Counted from the first letter of the stretch, positions 18,970 through 28,130 are shown. The stretch is DNA of 64,000 nt from an uncultured Microbacterium sp. (GCF_943912325.1 NZ_CALTTX010000004.1:24627-88626); one strand, 5' to 3'. Numbers and translations are program-made. The notes: a model not told the origin generated them from the sequence alone.

Positions 18970-20694
18970 TCAGTCGGCGAGGCGGCGCTCGATGCTCAGC
19001 TGATCTGCGTCGAGCTCGGCGAGCGCGGTGCGTAGCGCGGCCGAGCTGTATTCACCGCCGGCCGACGCATCGAGCAGCCGACGGCGCTGAGCGTCGAGCG
19101 AGATGAGCTGCAGCTCGAGCATCTCGCGCCGGCGTTCGGTCAGCGATTCGTCGTCGATGTCGGCCGTGAAACGCGAGACGACGCCCGACACGAGACCGGG
19201 GGCGAAGGGTATGCCGTCGGGTCGCGTGAGACCCGGAGCGGTGAGAGCGGATGCCGCGGCGTCGCGCAGCACCCCCTTCAAACGCGCGCGCTCGTCGCGC
19301 GAGGCTTCCTCGAGCGCGGCGTCCCCCGTTAGCCCGAGCTTGCGCACGACCCACGGCAGCGTCAGCCCCTGCAGCAGCAGGCTCGACAGCGCGACGAGAA
19401 AAGCGACCCAGATCAATAGTGGCCGGTCAGCCGTCGCGCTCGGCAGCGTCTGCGCAGCCGCGAGCGTCACGACGCCGCGCATGCCTGCCCACACGACGAC
19501 GACGCCGTGGCGCCAACCGAGCGGGTTCGCCTCGTAGTAGTCGAGGTCTGAGAGTCCGCGCCGCAGGCGCGTGCGGAACCGCGCGATGTTGCGCTCGCGG
19601 CGCTTCGCATTTGGATCGGATGCATCCGTGGCATCCATCCGATCAACGCGCTCACCGACGCGCTCGAGCCGCTCCCGATGACCCGCGCGTCGCTTCGCCC
19701 GGCGCGCCTGCCCGAGCAATTGCAGCGTGACGAACAGCGCACGCACGAGCAGCAGGATCCCGAGCGCGGATGCCGCGAGCCACACGCCACGAACGACGCC
19801 GTCATGGTCGGCGATGTTGGCCGAGAGGATGTCTTTCAGCTCGAGCCCCATCACGAGAAAGACGGCGCCCTCGAGCACGAGTTCGATCATGCGCCAGTCC
19901 GAGGCATCGGCGAGGCGTTGCTCGGGGCTGAAGTGCCGCAACCGGCCTTGCCCCGTCACGAGGCCTGCGACGACGGCCGCGACGAGCCCCGAGCCGCCCA
20001 AGTGCTCGGTCGGGATGTAGGCGAGAAAGGGCACACCGAGCGAGATCGCGGCGCTCGCTGCCGACGAGCCGACCCACGCGCGCAGCCGCATCGTGAGCCA
20101 GCCGACGATCCCGCCGACGATGACGGCGACGACGACGCCGAGCGCGAAGGTGCCGACGCCCTGCCACAGCGAGAAGCTCCCCGCGATCGCGACGATCGCC
20201 GTGCGGAGCATGACGAGCGCGGTCGCATCGTTGAGCAGGCTCTCACCCTCGAGGATCGTCGTGACGCGCGGCGCGATGCCGAGGCGCTTCGCGATCGAGG
20301 TCGCCACCGCGTCGGTCGGGCTGAGGATCGCGCCGAGCGCGACGCCGAGGGGAAAGCCGACCGAGGGGATCACGAGCCAAAAGAACACCCCGAGCGCGAG
20401 GGCGCTGCCGAGCACCAGCACGATCGCGAGGCCCGAGATCGTGCGGAAGTCGCGACGGAATTCGATCGCCGGCAACTGCACAGCCGCAGAGAACAGCAGC
20501 GGCGGAAGCACGCCGACGAGGATCACATCGGGCGGCACGGTGAACGTCGGCACGAACGGCGACAGCGACACGCCGATGCCGATCACGACGAGGATCAGCG
20601 GCCCCGCGACGCGCGTTCGCTGCGACAGGGCCGTCACGACGGCGATCACGATGACCGCCGCGACGGCGATCAAGACCAGTTCGAGCGGCTCCAC
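18970..20694 (-). CDS. Na+/H+ antiporter, CPA1 family
   Basis: A 574-residue membrane protein with about 11-12 helices and the CPA1 (NhaP/NHE) core motifs ILSPTDAVATSIAKRLG and LEGESLLNDATALV, which contain the ion-binding Asp and the adjoining Asn-Asp. A cytoplasmic tail of ~200 residues contains charged, helix-rich sequence. It exchanges external protons for cytoplasmic Na+ (or K+) and supports pH and salt homeostasis. The start is a GTG without an obvious Shine-Dalgarno. The glutaredoxin-like gene ends 15 bp upstream of it on the same strand, so the two may be co-transcribed. Confidence 0.9.
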   Translation of the reverse strand: MEPLELVLIAVAAVIVIAVVTALSQRTRVAGPLILVVIGIGVSLSPFVPTFTVPPDVILVGVLPPLLFSAAVQLPAIEFRRDFRTISGLAIVLVLGSALALGVFFWLVIPSVGFPLGVALGAILSPTDAVATSIAKRLGIAPRVTTILEGESLLNDATALVMLRTAIVAIAGSFSLWQGVGTFALGVVVAVIVGGIVGWLTMRLRAWVGSSAASAAISLGVPFLAYIPTEHLGGSGLVAAVVAGLVTGQGRLRHFSPEQRLADASDWRMIELVLEGAVFLVMGLELKDILSANIADHDGVVRGVWLAASALGILLLVRALFVTLQLLGQARRAKRRAGHRERLERVGERVDRMDATDASDPNAKRRERNIARFRTRLRRGLSDLDYYEANPLGWRHGVVVVWAGMRGVVTLAAAQTLPSATADRPLLIWVAFLVALSSLLLQGLTLPWVVRKLGLTGDAALEEASRDERARLKGVLRDAAASALTAPGLTRPDGIPFAPGLVSGVVSRFTADIDDESLTERRREMLELQLISLDAQRRRLLDASAGGEYSSAALRTALAELDADQLSIERRLAD

Positions 20695-20709
20695 AGGAGT
20701 CGAACGAAC

Positions 20710-20973
20710 TCAGATGAGCGAAAGGTCGCGCAGCTTCGCCTCGACGTCGTCATTCGACGGCTCGACGTGGTGGCTCGCGTCGGGGTAGACCACGACGGGG
20801 ATGTTCTTGCGGCCCGAGATCTCGTAGGCGACATCGGCGGCCGAGGGGTCGGCCTCGAGGTCGACGTAGGTGTATTCCACGCCGAGGCCGTCGAGCTGAG
20901 ACTTGGTGCGGCGGCAGTCACGGCACCAGTCGGCGCCGAAGACAGTGATGGTGTCGGATGCTGTGGCGGTCAT
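20710..20973 (-). CDS. glutaredoxin/mycoredoxin-like thiol protein
   Basis: An 87-residue thioredoxin-fold protein. The N-terminal strand ITVFGADWCRDCRRTK carries a CxxC redox pair (CRDC). The cis-proline region NIPVVVYPD follows. This size and layout match actinobacterial glutaredoxin-like proteins, including mycoredoxins, which reduce mycothiol mixed disulphides. The active-site dipeptide here is RD, which is not the usual GY or PY. The ATG at 20973 gives the compact fold; longer in-frame extensions upstream are not convincing. Confidence 0.88.
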   Translation of the reverse strand: MTATASDTITVFGADWCRDCRRTKSQLDGLGVEYTYVDLEADPSAADVAYEISGRKNIPVVVYPDASHHVEPSNDDVEAKLRDLSLI

Positions 20974-21178
20974 GCATCCATTATCCGCCCTCACCCGGGG
21001 TTCTGGGTGAATCTGGGCATCGCCCCAGCGTTTGTCCACATATCGCGATGGCGCAGGCATGTCTTCAGGTGCACATGCCATCATGGAAGAGTCGCTCAGT
21101 GTTGATCGCGACGAATATTCGCCTGAGGTGTGCGCCGCAGGCCGCGCGCCCGTGGCGCGAACGCTATCGATGCAACAC

Positions 21179-21188
21179 TAAGGAGAAG
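21179..21188 (+). promoter_or_regulatory. ribosome-binding site fixing the GTG start of the glycosyltransferase
   Basis: AAGGAGAAGG lies 5 bases before the GTG at 21194. It is one of the strongest Shine-Dalgarno sequences in the window and decides the start codon. Confidence 0.7.
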
Positions 21189-21193
21189 GTGCC

Positions 21194-22312
21194 GTGGAGC
21201 TGACGATTATCGTCCCCACCTTCAATGAAGGCCCCAACGTCGCCGAACTCGTGCGCCGTGCGTCCGTTGCCGTGCGCGACATCGACGCCGAAATCCTCTT
21301 CGTCGACGATTCGACCGACGACACGCCTCGCGTCATCGAGCAGGTCGCTCGGAGTTCGGCGATCCCCGTGCGTGTCCTTCACCGCACCAAGCCCGAAGGC
21401 GGACTTGGCGGCGCCGTTATCGCCGGACTTCGCCAGGCGCACGCCGACGTGTGCGTCGTCATGGACGGCGACCTGCAGCATCCGCCCGAAGAGATCGAGA
21501 CGCTCTTTGCGCGTTATCAGGCGACTGACGCCGACCTCGTCGTTGCGTCGCGCTACGTCGGCGACGGCGACTCGAGCGGGCTCGCGGGGCAAGCGCGCGT
21601 CTTTGTCTCGCGCGCCTCGACGGCGCTGACGAAGGCGATGTTCCCGCGCCGTCTCTCCGGCGTGACCGACCCGATGACGGGCTTCTTCCTCGTTGACCGC
21701 CGCGCGATCGACATCGATGCGCTCCAGCCGCGAGGCTTCAAGATCCTGCTCGAAATCCTCGCGCGCAACTCCCTTACGGTGCGCGAGATCCCCTTCCGCT
21801 TCGCGGAGCGTACGGCGGGCGAGTCGAAGGCGGGCATGAAAGAGGGGCTGCGGTTCTTGACGCAGCTCACAGCGTTGCGCTTCGGCAAGATGTCGCTTTT
21901 CGCGATCATCGGCGGCCTCGGCGCCCTCGCCAACATCGCGATCGTCTGGGCACTCGTGCACTTCGGTATGGGCAACCTGCCGGCCATGATCATCGCGGCC
22001 GAGGTCACGATCATCGCCAACTTCCTCGCTCAGGAACGCTTCGTCTTCCAAGACATGACGTCCGAGGCCGGGGGCGTCTGGAGCCGGTTCGCCAAGTCTT
22101 TCGGGTTCAATAACGCTGAGGCCGTCGTGCGGATCCCGATCACGGCGCTCATGACCTCGACCATGCACATTTCGGTCGTCGTCGCGACCGCGCTGACGCT
22201 CGTGCTCGCGTTCGTCGTGCGCTTCATGTTCCACTCGCTCGTGGTCTACGCGCCCAAGAAGCAGGCCGCCGTTGCGACCGTCGCCGAGCGCTCGTCGGCC
22301 GTCGAAGGCTGA
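21194..22312 (+). CDS. polyprenol-phosphate glycosyltransferase (GT2) fused to a GtrA domain
   Basis: A 372-residue two-domain protein. Residues 1-225 are a DPM1-type GT2 domain: IIVPTFNEGPNVAELV, DDSTDDT, the metal-binding VMDGDLQHPPEEI, and MTGFFLVDRRAI. Residues ~235-355 form a GtrA-type membrane domain with four helices (FAIIGGLGALANIAIVWAL; FLAQERFVFQD). Such enzymes transfer a sugar, often mannose, from a nucleotide donor to polyprenyl phosphate, and GtrA may help place or flip the lipid-linked sugar. The product would feed cell-envelope glycan or protein mannosylation. It is divergent from the glutaredoxin-like gene. Confidence 0.88.
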   Translation: MELTIIVPTFNEGPNVAELVRRASVAVRDIDAEILFVDDSTDDTPRVIEQVARSSAIPVRVLHRTKPEGGLGGAVIAGLRQAHADVCVVMDGDLQHPPEEIETLFARYQATDADLVVASRYVGDGDSSGLAGQARVFVSRASTALTKAMFPRRLSGVTDPMTGFFLVDRRAIDIDALQPRGFKILLEILARNSLTVREIPFRFAERTAGESKAGMKEGLRFLTQLTALRFGKMSLFAIIGGLGALANIAIVWALVHFGMGNLPAMIIAAEVTIIANFLAQERFVFQDMTSEAGGVWSRFAKSFGFNNAEAVVRIPITALMTSTMHISVVVATALTLVLAFVVRFMFHSLVVYAPKKQAAVATVAERSSAVEG

Positions 22313-22341
22313 GAAGCGCCGGAGCGCGTGCGCGCGTGTCG

Positions 22342-22355
22342 GGGGCGTAAGCCCC
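22342..22355. terminator. hairpin between convergent genes
   Basis: GGGGC-GTAA-GCCCC forms a perfect 5-bp GC stem with a GNRA tetraloop between the convergent glycosyltransferase and deacetylase genes. There is no U-tract, as is common in high-GC actinobacteria. Confidence 0.4.
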
Positions 22356-22371
22356 GGCATCCGTCGCCTGT

Positions 22372-23550
22372 TCAGCCGACCGACTTGATGAACGTCTGCA
22401 TGCTGGTGCCGTAATCCATGCGGATGCAGGGCAACTCGAGCTTCTTCGTTCCCTGCCGCACATAGCCATGCTCGGTCGTGCGGGCGAGGTCGAAGCCGGC
22501 TTCGGTGAGCGCCTGCTCGGCGGTGGCGTTGTAGTGCCCGAAGGGGTAGGCCATGACCTCTTTCGCGCCGAGGAGCTGCGCCGACGTGTTCATGTCGGCG
22601 ACGATCTGGTCGAGCGTGTAATTGACCATGCGGCCCTTGCCGTTTGCGCCGGCGTCGTGCATGTCGTTGGTGTGTGAGCGCTCGAGCACCCACGGCGAAT
22701 TGAGTGGCTGCGAGAACCACTTCGTGATGACGAACGAGGTCGTCAAGACCTGATACTTCTCGACGACGGGAACGGCGAGCGCGTGCCACGTCGAGTCGGC
22801 ATCGTCGTCGGTCACGATGACCGAGCGGGGCGGCAGCGCGAGCGTGCCGTCGATGAAGGCCTCGAGCTCGGGCCAGCTCGGCAGATAGAACTGCTGGTCG
22901 TGCAGGTACTTCATCTGTTGGTCGAAATCGCCGATGTAGAGGTAGTTCAGCCGCAACCAGCCACTCTCGCCCCCCGGCTTGTCGGTGAACTGGTGGTACA
23001 TCAGGATCGGCACGGCAACCTTGTCAGCCGCTACTTGCGCGGGCGTCTTCCAGGCGGCGTAGAGCGTCTGGCGTTGGTTCGCGCACGTCACGAGTCGGCC
23101 CGGGTTCATGCGTGCGGGGGACGTATAGGCCGCGGCGTCGGCGGCGCTCGTATACCACCCGGCGAAGACGGCGCCGTCGCGGCGGGGGATCGGCAGCTCG
23201 CTGTAGCGCGTTCCCTGCGTCTCGAGCAGGGGAGCGAGGGATGCTACGGCGGGATCGTCGCCCGCGAAGCTCACAGCGCACGCCTGCGGGTCGGTCGTCG
23301 TGGCGAGCAGTGCCTCGGCGGGCGTCGCGGAGCTGGGCGTGAGGCGTGGGCTCGGGGATGACGCGGTGAGGACGACGGGCGTCGAGTCAGGGCCTGCGGC
23401 GGAAGGCACGGCGCGGAAGCCGCTCGACCACAGGCCGAGGCCCGCGAGCGCGCCGATCAGGGCGGCGGCCAGCACGGCGATCAGGGCGCGGGCGACGCTC
23501 GGGCGCGTCGTCCGGTGCGCGCGGCTTCGCGCGACGGGAGGCGTGGTCAC
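22372..23550 (-). CDS. secreted polysaccharide deacetylase (NodB fold) with an InlB-type repeat
   Basis: A 392-residue membrane-anchored or secreted enzyme. A basic N-terminus and a membrane segment (about 15-40) lead into a ~75-residue module resembling the Listeria-Bacteroides (InlB B) repeat: pattern P.PRRDGAVFAGWYT ... TLYAAW. The NodB-fold catalytic domain follows, with PILMYHQF, the metal-binding VTDDDADSTW (replacing TFDDG) and SHTNDMH (the HxxxxH-type motif). It would remove acetyl groups from peptidoglycan or another glycan. The GTG at 23550 is preferred: TACAAT lies exactly 6 nt upstream, which suits a leaderless transcript. A GTG at 23583 is the alternative. Confidence 0.82.
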   Translation of the reverse strand: MTTPPVARSRAHRTTRPSVARALIAVLAAALIGALAGLGLWSSGFRAVPSAAGPDSTPVVLTASSPSPRLTPSSATPAEALLATTTDPQACAVSFAGDDPAVASLAPLLETQGTRYSELPIPRRDGAVFAGWYTSAADAAAYTSPARMNPGRLVTCANQRQTLYAAWKTPAQVAADKVAVPILMYHQFTDKPGGESGWLRLNYLYIGDFDQQMKYLHDQQFYLPSWPELEAFIDGTLALPPRSVIVTDDDADSTWHALAVPVVEKYQVLTTSFVITKWFSQPLNSPWVLERSHTNDMHDAGANGKGRMVNYTLDQIVADMNTSAQLLGAKEVMAYPFGHYNATAEQALTEAGFDLARTTEHGYVRQGTKKLELPCIRMDYGTSMQTFIKSVG

Positions 23551-23556
23551 GGGCTG

Positions 23557-23562
23557 ATTGTA
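23557..23562 (-). promoter_or_regulatory. -10 box (TACAAT) for a leaderless deacetylase transcript
   Basis: On the minus strand TACAAT is followed by six bases and then GTG. Transcription would begin at or next to the start codon, and no Shine-Dalgarno is present. Confidence 0.5.
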
Positions 23563-23651
23563 GGGGTTCGGTGCGTCACGCACAGCGCGGCGCGGCTCGG
23601 CGGCCTGGCCCAGCCGGTGAGGCTCAGCCGGCGGGGCTCAGCCGAAGGGGC

Positions 23652-24449
23652 TCAGCCGGCGAGGCGCTCGGCGGCCGCGCGCAACACGGGCACGGCGCGC
23701 GCGATCGCGTCGTCGCTCATGCGTTGCAGGGGGCCCGAAGCCGAGACGGCCATGAGGGCGGCGGCCGGGTCTCGCGGTACGACCGCGACGGCGACGCAGC
23801 GCACCCCGAGTTCTTGCTCTTCGTCGTCGAGGGCGTATCCGTTCGCCCGCGCGCGAGCGAGCGCCGCGTCGAGTTCGGCGCGGCTCGCGAGCGAACGTTC
23901 GGTGCGCGGCCGGAGGGGATGCTCGGCCACGACGCGGTCGACGTCGCGCTCGGGTAGCACCGCGAGCATGGCCTTGCCGACCCCCGTCGAGTGCAGGTCG
24001 ACGAGGCGGCCGACCTCGGTGAACATGCGCATGGCGTGACGGCCGGGCGCCTGCGCGACGTATTGCGCCTGCGTGCCCGTCAGCACCGCGAGGTTGGCCG
24101 TCTCGCCGAGCTCGTCCGCGAGCTCGCGCAGCACGCGGTCAGCGCCGAGCCCCACGACCCCCGCGGCGGCGCGGCCGAGGCCGATGAGGCGAGAGGCCAG
24201 GGCGTAGCGGCGATCGGGAAGTTGGCGCAGATACCCCGCGTCGACGAGGGTGCGGGCGAGGCGGTGCGCGGTGGGGAGGGGGAGTCCGGATGCCTCGGCG
24301 AGCCGCGCGACCGAGGCGCGGCCGCCCTCGGCGGCGACGAGCTCGAGCAGGGCGAGCGCTCGCGTGACGGACTGCACGCCACCCGAGGCGGAGGCGCCTG
24401 CGGGGGCTGGGCTGGAGGTGTCGTCGGAGTTTGACATCGCGGCATCCAT
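23652..24449 (-). CDS. IclR-family transcriptional regulator
   Basis: A 265-residue regulator. An N-terminal winged HTH (about 27-85; SVARLAEASGLPLPTAHRLARTL) is followed by the IclR ligand-binding domain with family features such as GKAMLAVLPERDVDRV. It is divergent from malate synthase G, with a 32-bp palindrome between them, so it most likely controls that gene in response to a glyoxylate-type or other metabolite, by analogy with IclR and AllR. A second ATG at 24437 would shorten it by four residues. The long Ala/Gly/Ser-rich N-terminus is probably disordered. Confidence 0.92.
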   Translation of the reverse strand: MDAAMSNSDDTSSPAPAGASASGGVQSVTRALALLELVAAEGGRASVARLAEASGLPLPTAHRLARTLVDAGYLRQLPDRRYALASRLIGLGRAAAGVVGLGADRVLRELADELGETANLAVLTGTQAQYVAQAPGRHAMRMFTEVGRLVDLHSTGVGKAMLAVLPERDVDRVVAEHPLRPRTERSLASRAELDAALARARANGYALDDEEQELGVRCVAVAVVPRDPAAALMAVSASGPLQRMSDDAIARAVPVLRAAAERLAG

Positions 24450-24462
24450 CTCTTAGCGTCAT

Positions 24463-24494
24463 CCGTATAGCGAAAACCGGTTTCCACTATACGG
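24463..24494. promoter_or_regulatory. 32-bp palindromic operator between the IclR gene and malate synthase
   Basis: CCGTATAG at 24463-24470 pairs with CTATACGG at 24487-24494. Inside, sharing the same centre, is the perfect palindrome AAACCGGTTT (24474-24483). Only two base pairs in the 32 are mismatched. It lies in the 85-bp gap between divergent starts, where an IclR dimer or tetramer would bind. Confidence 0.7.
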
Positions 24495-24534
24495 AAACAC
24501 GGATCGCACGACAACTTCCGCCGAAAGGACGATC

Positions 24535-26706
24535 GTGAGCGAGCAGACCGCCCCCCTCGATGTGAACCCCGAACTCCGCGCCTTCGTCGAGCAGGAGCTC
24601 CTGCCCGCGACCGGGATCGCCGCCGACGCCTTCTGGCAAGGCGCCTCGGTGATCGTCGAGCGCTTCACTCCGCGCATCCACGCGGCCCTCACGCGTCGCG
24701 ACGAGCTGCAGGAGCAGATCGACGCGTACCACCGCGCGGCACCCGGGCCCGTCGACGCCGAGGCATACACGGCGTTCCTTCGCGAGATCGGCTACCTCGA
24801 AGACGTGCCCGCCGGAGTGCAGGTGCGCACCGCGAACGTCGACGCCGAACTCGCGACGCTGGCAGGCCCTCAGCTCGTCGTGCCCGTCACGAACGCCCGC
24901 TTCGCCGCGAACGCGGCGAACGCGCGCTGGGGCTCGCTCTACGACGCGCTCTACGGCACCGACGCGATCGACCCGACGGGCGACCTCGCGCCCGGCCGCG
25001 GCTACAACGCGCAGCGAGGCGCGGCCGTGATCGCCTTCGGGCGCGCGCTGCTCGACCAGCACGTGCCGCTCGAGACGGGTTCGCACGCCGACGCGACGCG
25101 CTACCACGTCGCGGGTGGTCAGCTCGCGGTCGAGCTCGAGGGTGGCGAGTCAACGGGTCTTGCCGACCCCACGGCGTTCGTCGGGTTCACGGGTGAGGCC
25201 GACTCTCCGGCATCCATTCTGCTCATCCACAACGGGCTGCACCTCGACATCGAAATCGATCCGACCCATTCGATCGGGCAGACCGACCTCGCGGGCGTGA
25301 AAGACATCGCGGTCGAATCGGCCCTCTCGACGATCATGGACCTCGAGGACTCGGTTGCGACGGTCGATGCCGCCGACAAGGTGCAGGCCTACCGCACGTG
25401 GCTGCAGCTCATGCGGGGCGACCTGCAGGCCGAGGTGCACAAGGGCGGCGAGACGTTCGTGCGCCGCATGAACCCCGACCGCGTCTACACGGCGCCCGAT
25501 GGCGGCGACCTCGTGCTGCCGGGCCGGTCGTTGCTGTTCGTGCGCAACGTCGGGCACCACATGTTCACGGATGCGGTGCGGGATGCCTCGGGGCAGGACG
25601 CCCCCGAAGGCGTGATCGACGCCCTCGTCACGATCACCGCGGCGCTCTACGACCTGCGCGGCCTCGGCGACACGACACGCCAGAACTCGCGCACGGGGTC
25701 GATCTATGTCGTCAAGCCCAAGATGCACGGACCCGCCGAGGTCGCGCTCACGGTCGAGCTGTTCGCGGCCGTCGAAGAGTTGCTCGGCCTGCCGGCCAAC
25801 ACCGTCAAGGTCGGCATCATGGACGAAGAGCGCCGCACGTCGGTGAACCTCCCCGCGTGCATCGAGGCCGCCGCCGACCGCGTCGCCTTCATCAACACGG
25901 GGTTCCTCGACCGCACGGGCGATGAGATTCACACGTCAATGCTCGCCGGCCCCGTCGTGCGCAAGTCCGCCATGAAGGGCGAGGCCTGGATCGCGGCCTA
26001 CGAGGCGAACAACGTCGACGTGGGCGTCGCAACGGGCCTGCGCGGCCGCGGCCAGATCGGCAAGGGCATGTGGGCCATGCCCGACCTCATGGCCGCGATG
26101 CTCGAGCAGAAGATCGCACACCCCAAGGCCGGCGCGACGACCGCGTGGGTGCCCTCGCCGACGGCCGCGACCCTGCACGCGCTGCACTACCACCAGGTGT
26201 CGGTGCCCGCCGTGCTCGATGAGGTCGCGCAGCGCGTTCCGGCATCCGTCGCCGACATCCTGCGCATTCCGCTTGCCGAACCCGACGCCTACACCGACGC
26301 CGAGCGCCAGGAGCAGCTCGACGACAACGTGCAGTCGATCCTCGGCTACGTCGTGCGATGGGTCGATCAGGGAATTGGATGCTCGAAGGTGCCCGACATC
26401 CACGATGTCGCCCTCATGGAAGACCGAGCGACCCTGCGGATCTCGTCGCAGCACGTCGCGAACTGGCTCGCGCACGGGCTGCTCACGACCGAGCAGGTCG
26501 AGGAGTCGCTGCGGCGCATGGCCGTCGTCGTCGACGAGCAGAATTCCGGCGACGCGGCGTATCGCCCCCTCGCGCCCGGGTTCGACGGCGAGGCGTTCCT
26601 CGCGGCGCGCGAGCTGATCTTCGAGGGGCTCGCGCAGCCGAACGGCTACACCGAGTACATCCTGACCTCGCGCCGGCGCGCGGCGAAGGCGCTCGTTCCG
26701 GCGTGA
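24535..26706 (+). CDS. glcB: malate synthase G
   Basis: A 723-residue enzyme of the large, monomeric G isoform, condensing glyoxylate with acetyl-CoA to malate. Recognised blocks include the N-terminal [49 protein letters not shown] (cited here by its first part [20 protein letters not shown]), [16 protein letters not shown] with the metal-binding acid, and [17 protein letters not shown]. The length matches the ~720-residue family norm. GTG at 24535 follows an AAAGGAC ribosome-binding site. Isocitrate lyase is not in the window, so glyoxylate could come from the glyoxylate shunt or from glycolate. Regulation by the divergent IclR protein is likely. Confidence 0.96.
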   Translation: MSEQTAPLDVNPELRAFVEQELLPATGIAADAFWQGASVIVERFTPRIHAALTRRDELQEQIDAYHRAAPGPVDAEAYTAFLREIGYLEDVPAGVQVRTANVDAELATLAGPQLVVPVTNARFAANAANARWGSLYDALYGTDAIDPTGDLAPGRGYNAQRGAAVIAFGRALLDQHVPLETGSHADATRYHVAGGQLAVELEGGESTGLADPTAFVGFTGEADSPASILLIHNGLHLDIEIDPTHSIGQTDLAGVKDIAVESALSTIMDLEDSVATVDAADKVQAYRTWLQLMRGDLQAEVHKGGETFVRRMNPDRVYTAPDGGDLVLPGRSLLFVRNVGHHMFTDAVRDASGQDAPEGVIDALVTITAALYDLRGLGDTTRQNSRTGSIYVVKPKMHGPAEVALTVELFAAVEELLGLPANTVKVGIMDEERRTSVNLPACIEAAADRVAFINTGFLDRTGDEIHTSMLAGPVVRKSAMKGEAWIAAYEANNVDVGVATGLRGRGQIGKGMWAMPDLMAAMLEQKIAHPKAGATTAWVPSPTAATLHALHYHQVSVPAVLDEVAQRVPASVADILRIPLAEPDAYTDAERQEQLDDNVQSILGYVVRWVDQGIGCSKVPDIHDVALMEDRATLRISSQHVANWLAHGLLTTEQVEESLRRMAVVVDEQNSGDAAYRPLAPGFDGEAFLAARELIFEGLAQPNGYTEYILTSRRRAAKALVPA

Positions 26707-26746
26707 GTTCGCTCGGGGTCTGAGCTCGCGGCGGCGTGAGCTCGCT

Positions 26747-26786
26747 GGCGGCCTGAGCCCTGCTCGTTACGGGGGCTCAGGCCGCC
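26747..26786. terminator. strong bidirectional hairpin between malate synthase and HxlR genes
   Basis: GGCGGCCTGAGCCC (26747-26760) pairs perfectly with GGGCTCAGGCCGCC (26773-26786) across a 12-nt loop, a 14-bp stem. It sits between convergent genes and overlaps the last codons of the HxlR gene, so it can end transcription from both sides. Confidence 0.7.
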
Positions 26787-27142
26787 GCGCGCTCGCGCGC
26801 TTCGAGGATCTCGGGCACGTGCTCTTCGGCCCAGCGGCGCACGGCCGAGATCGGCTCGTGCAGCGAAAGGCCGAGCGGGGTCAGGCGGTACTCGACGCGC
26901 GGTGGCACGACGGCGAACGTCTCGCGCGAGACGAGCCCATCGCGTTCGAGAGCGCGCAGCGTCTCGGTCAGCACCTTGGGCGTCACGCCGCCGATGCGGT
27001 TCTTCAGTTCGGTGAAGCGCAGCACCTCGGTGCCGAGCGCGGCGATGACGAAGATCGTCCAGCGATCGCCGATGCGCGAGAGGATGACGCGGCTCGGGCA
27101 CGTCATCTGCATGACATCGAAGGGCGGAGTCGGTTCAGACAT
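26777..27142 (-). CDS. HxlR-family transcriptional regulator
   Basis: A 121-residue winged-HTH regulator with the HxlR pattern: CPSRVILSRIGDRWTIFVIAAL, RFTELKNRIGGVTPKVLTETL, LVSRETFAVVPPRVEYRLTPLG. The single Cys near the N-terminus is common in redox- or aldehyde-responsive HxlR proteins. It is divergent from an NAD(P)-binding epimerase-like gene, its probable target. The 3' end overlaps a terminator stem. Confidence 0.93.
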   Translation of the reverse strand: MSEPTPPFDVMQMTCPSRVILSRIGDRWTIFVIAALGTEVLRFTELKNRIGGVTPKVLTETLRALERDGLVSRETFAVVPPRVEYRLTPLGLSLHEPISAVRRWAEEHVPEILEARERAAA

Positions 27143-27171
27143 CGGTCCCCATGCTTCCGTTGAAGTAACCA

Positions 27172-27187
27172 GTATCTAATTCATACC
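27172..27187. promoter_or_regulatory. GTAT-N7-ATAC inverted repeat between the HxlR gene and its divergent neighbour
   Basis: GTATCTAATTCATAC spans 27172-27186: the arms GTAT and ATAC are separated by seven bases. Members of the HxlR/YodB family bind short repeats of this kind. It overlaps the likely -10 of the divergent gene, fitting repression. Confidence 0.4.
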
Positions 27188-27196
27188 ATGGGTGTC

Positions 27197-28054
27197 ATGA
27201 AGATTCTGCTCACCGGTGCAACCGGTCTCATCGGCTCCTCCGTCCTTACCGCCCTCCTCGCCCACGGGCACGAAGTCGTCGCGATCGTGCGGAGCGATTC
27301 CTCCGCGAAGCGCGCCTCCGACGCGGGCGCGACCGCCGTCGTCGGCGACATCTCCGACGCGACGTGGTTCGCCGAGCAGTTGCGCGGCGTCGACGGCGCG
27401 ATCCACACCGCCTCGCCGGGCGACGAGACGTCGGCCACGGTCGACGCCGCCGTCGTCGACGCCGTGATCGATGCGTTCGGCGACACGCCGAAGCCGTACG
27501 TGCACACGGGCGGCATCTGGGTGCACGGCTCGGGCGCCGACCTGACCGAAGAGACGCCGTTCGCCGCTCCCGCGATCGTCGCGTGGCGCGCCGCGGTCGA
27601 AGAGCGCCTGCTCGCTTCGGGCGTCCACGCGTCGATCGTCGAACCGGCGATCGTCTACGGCCACGGTCAGGGAATCCCCGGCGTGCTCGCCGCCGCTCCG
27701 CGGACCGACGACGGCCGCCTCACCGTGCTGGGCGATGGCACGCAGCACTGGGCGACCGTGCACGTCGACGATCTCGCCGAGCTCTACGTGCGCGTGCTCG
27801 AGGGTGCTGAGGTTGCCGGACGTGTCATCGGCGCGAGCGGCCAGAACCCGACCGTGCGCGAGCTCGCCGAAGCTCTCGCGGGCGGCGAGGTCGTCGACGA
27901 GGGGGCGGATGCTTCGCTCGAGCGGCTCGGCGCCTTCGGCGAGGCGCTGTTGCTCGACCAGCAGGCGAGCGGTGCGAAGGCGCGCTCCCTCGGCTGGGAG
28001 CCGTCGCGACCGAGCCTGCTCGACGAGGTTCGCGCGGGCCGCTACGCCGTCTGA
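27197..28054 (+). CDS. NAD(P)-dependent epimerase/dehydratase-like (atypical SDR) protein
   Basis: A 285-residue Rossmann protein with the N-terminal dinucleotide motif GATGLIGSS and YGHGQGIPGV further on. The extended-SDR catalytic YxxxK is not evident, which resembles atypical SDRs such as NmrA-like or reductase-like members. Substrate unknown. The ATG at 27197 is chosen because MKILLTG is the usual opening and TACCAT lies exactly seven bases upstream, suiting a leaderless transcript. An ATG at 27188 would add three residues. The divergent HxlR regulator probably responds to an electrophile or quinone that this protein handles. Confidence 0.85.
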   Translation: MKILLTGATGLIGSSVLTALLAHGHEVVAIVRSDSSAKRASDAGATAVVGDISDATWFAEQLRGVDGAIHTASPGDETSATVDAAVVDAVIDAFGDTPKPYVHTGGIWVHGSGADLTEETPFAAPAIVAWRAAVEERLLASGVHASIVEPAIVYGHGQGIPGVLAAAPRTDDGRLTVLGDGTQHWATVHVDDLAELYVRVLEGAEVAGRVIGASGQNPTVRELAEALAGGEVVDEGADASLERLGAFGEALLLDQQASGAKARSLGWEPSRPSLLDEVRAGRYAV

Positions 28055-28078
28055 GCCGGCGGTCCTGAGCCGAGCGTG

Positions 28079-28108
28079 GGGGACGGGTGCTGCGAGGCAT
28101 CCGTCCCC
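28079..28108. terminator. hairpin between convergent epimerase-like and DyP genes
   Basis: GGGGACGGGTGC (28079-28090) and GCATCCGTCCCC (28097-28108) make a 12-bp stem with one G-U pair and a 6-nt loop. It serves two convergent genes. Confidence 0.65.
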
Positions 28109-28130
28109 TGCTCGTTTCGGGCGCGCCCTG

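Noticed and set aside
23373..23388. Match to the tRNA-Phe 3' portion (CGACGGGCGTCGA)
   Set aside because: It lies within the deacetylase coding sequence, is only about 13 bases long and is far from the island edge, so chance is likely.
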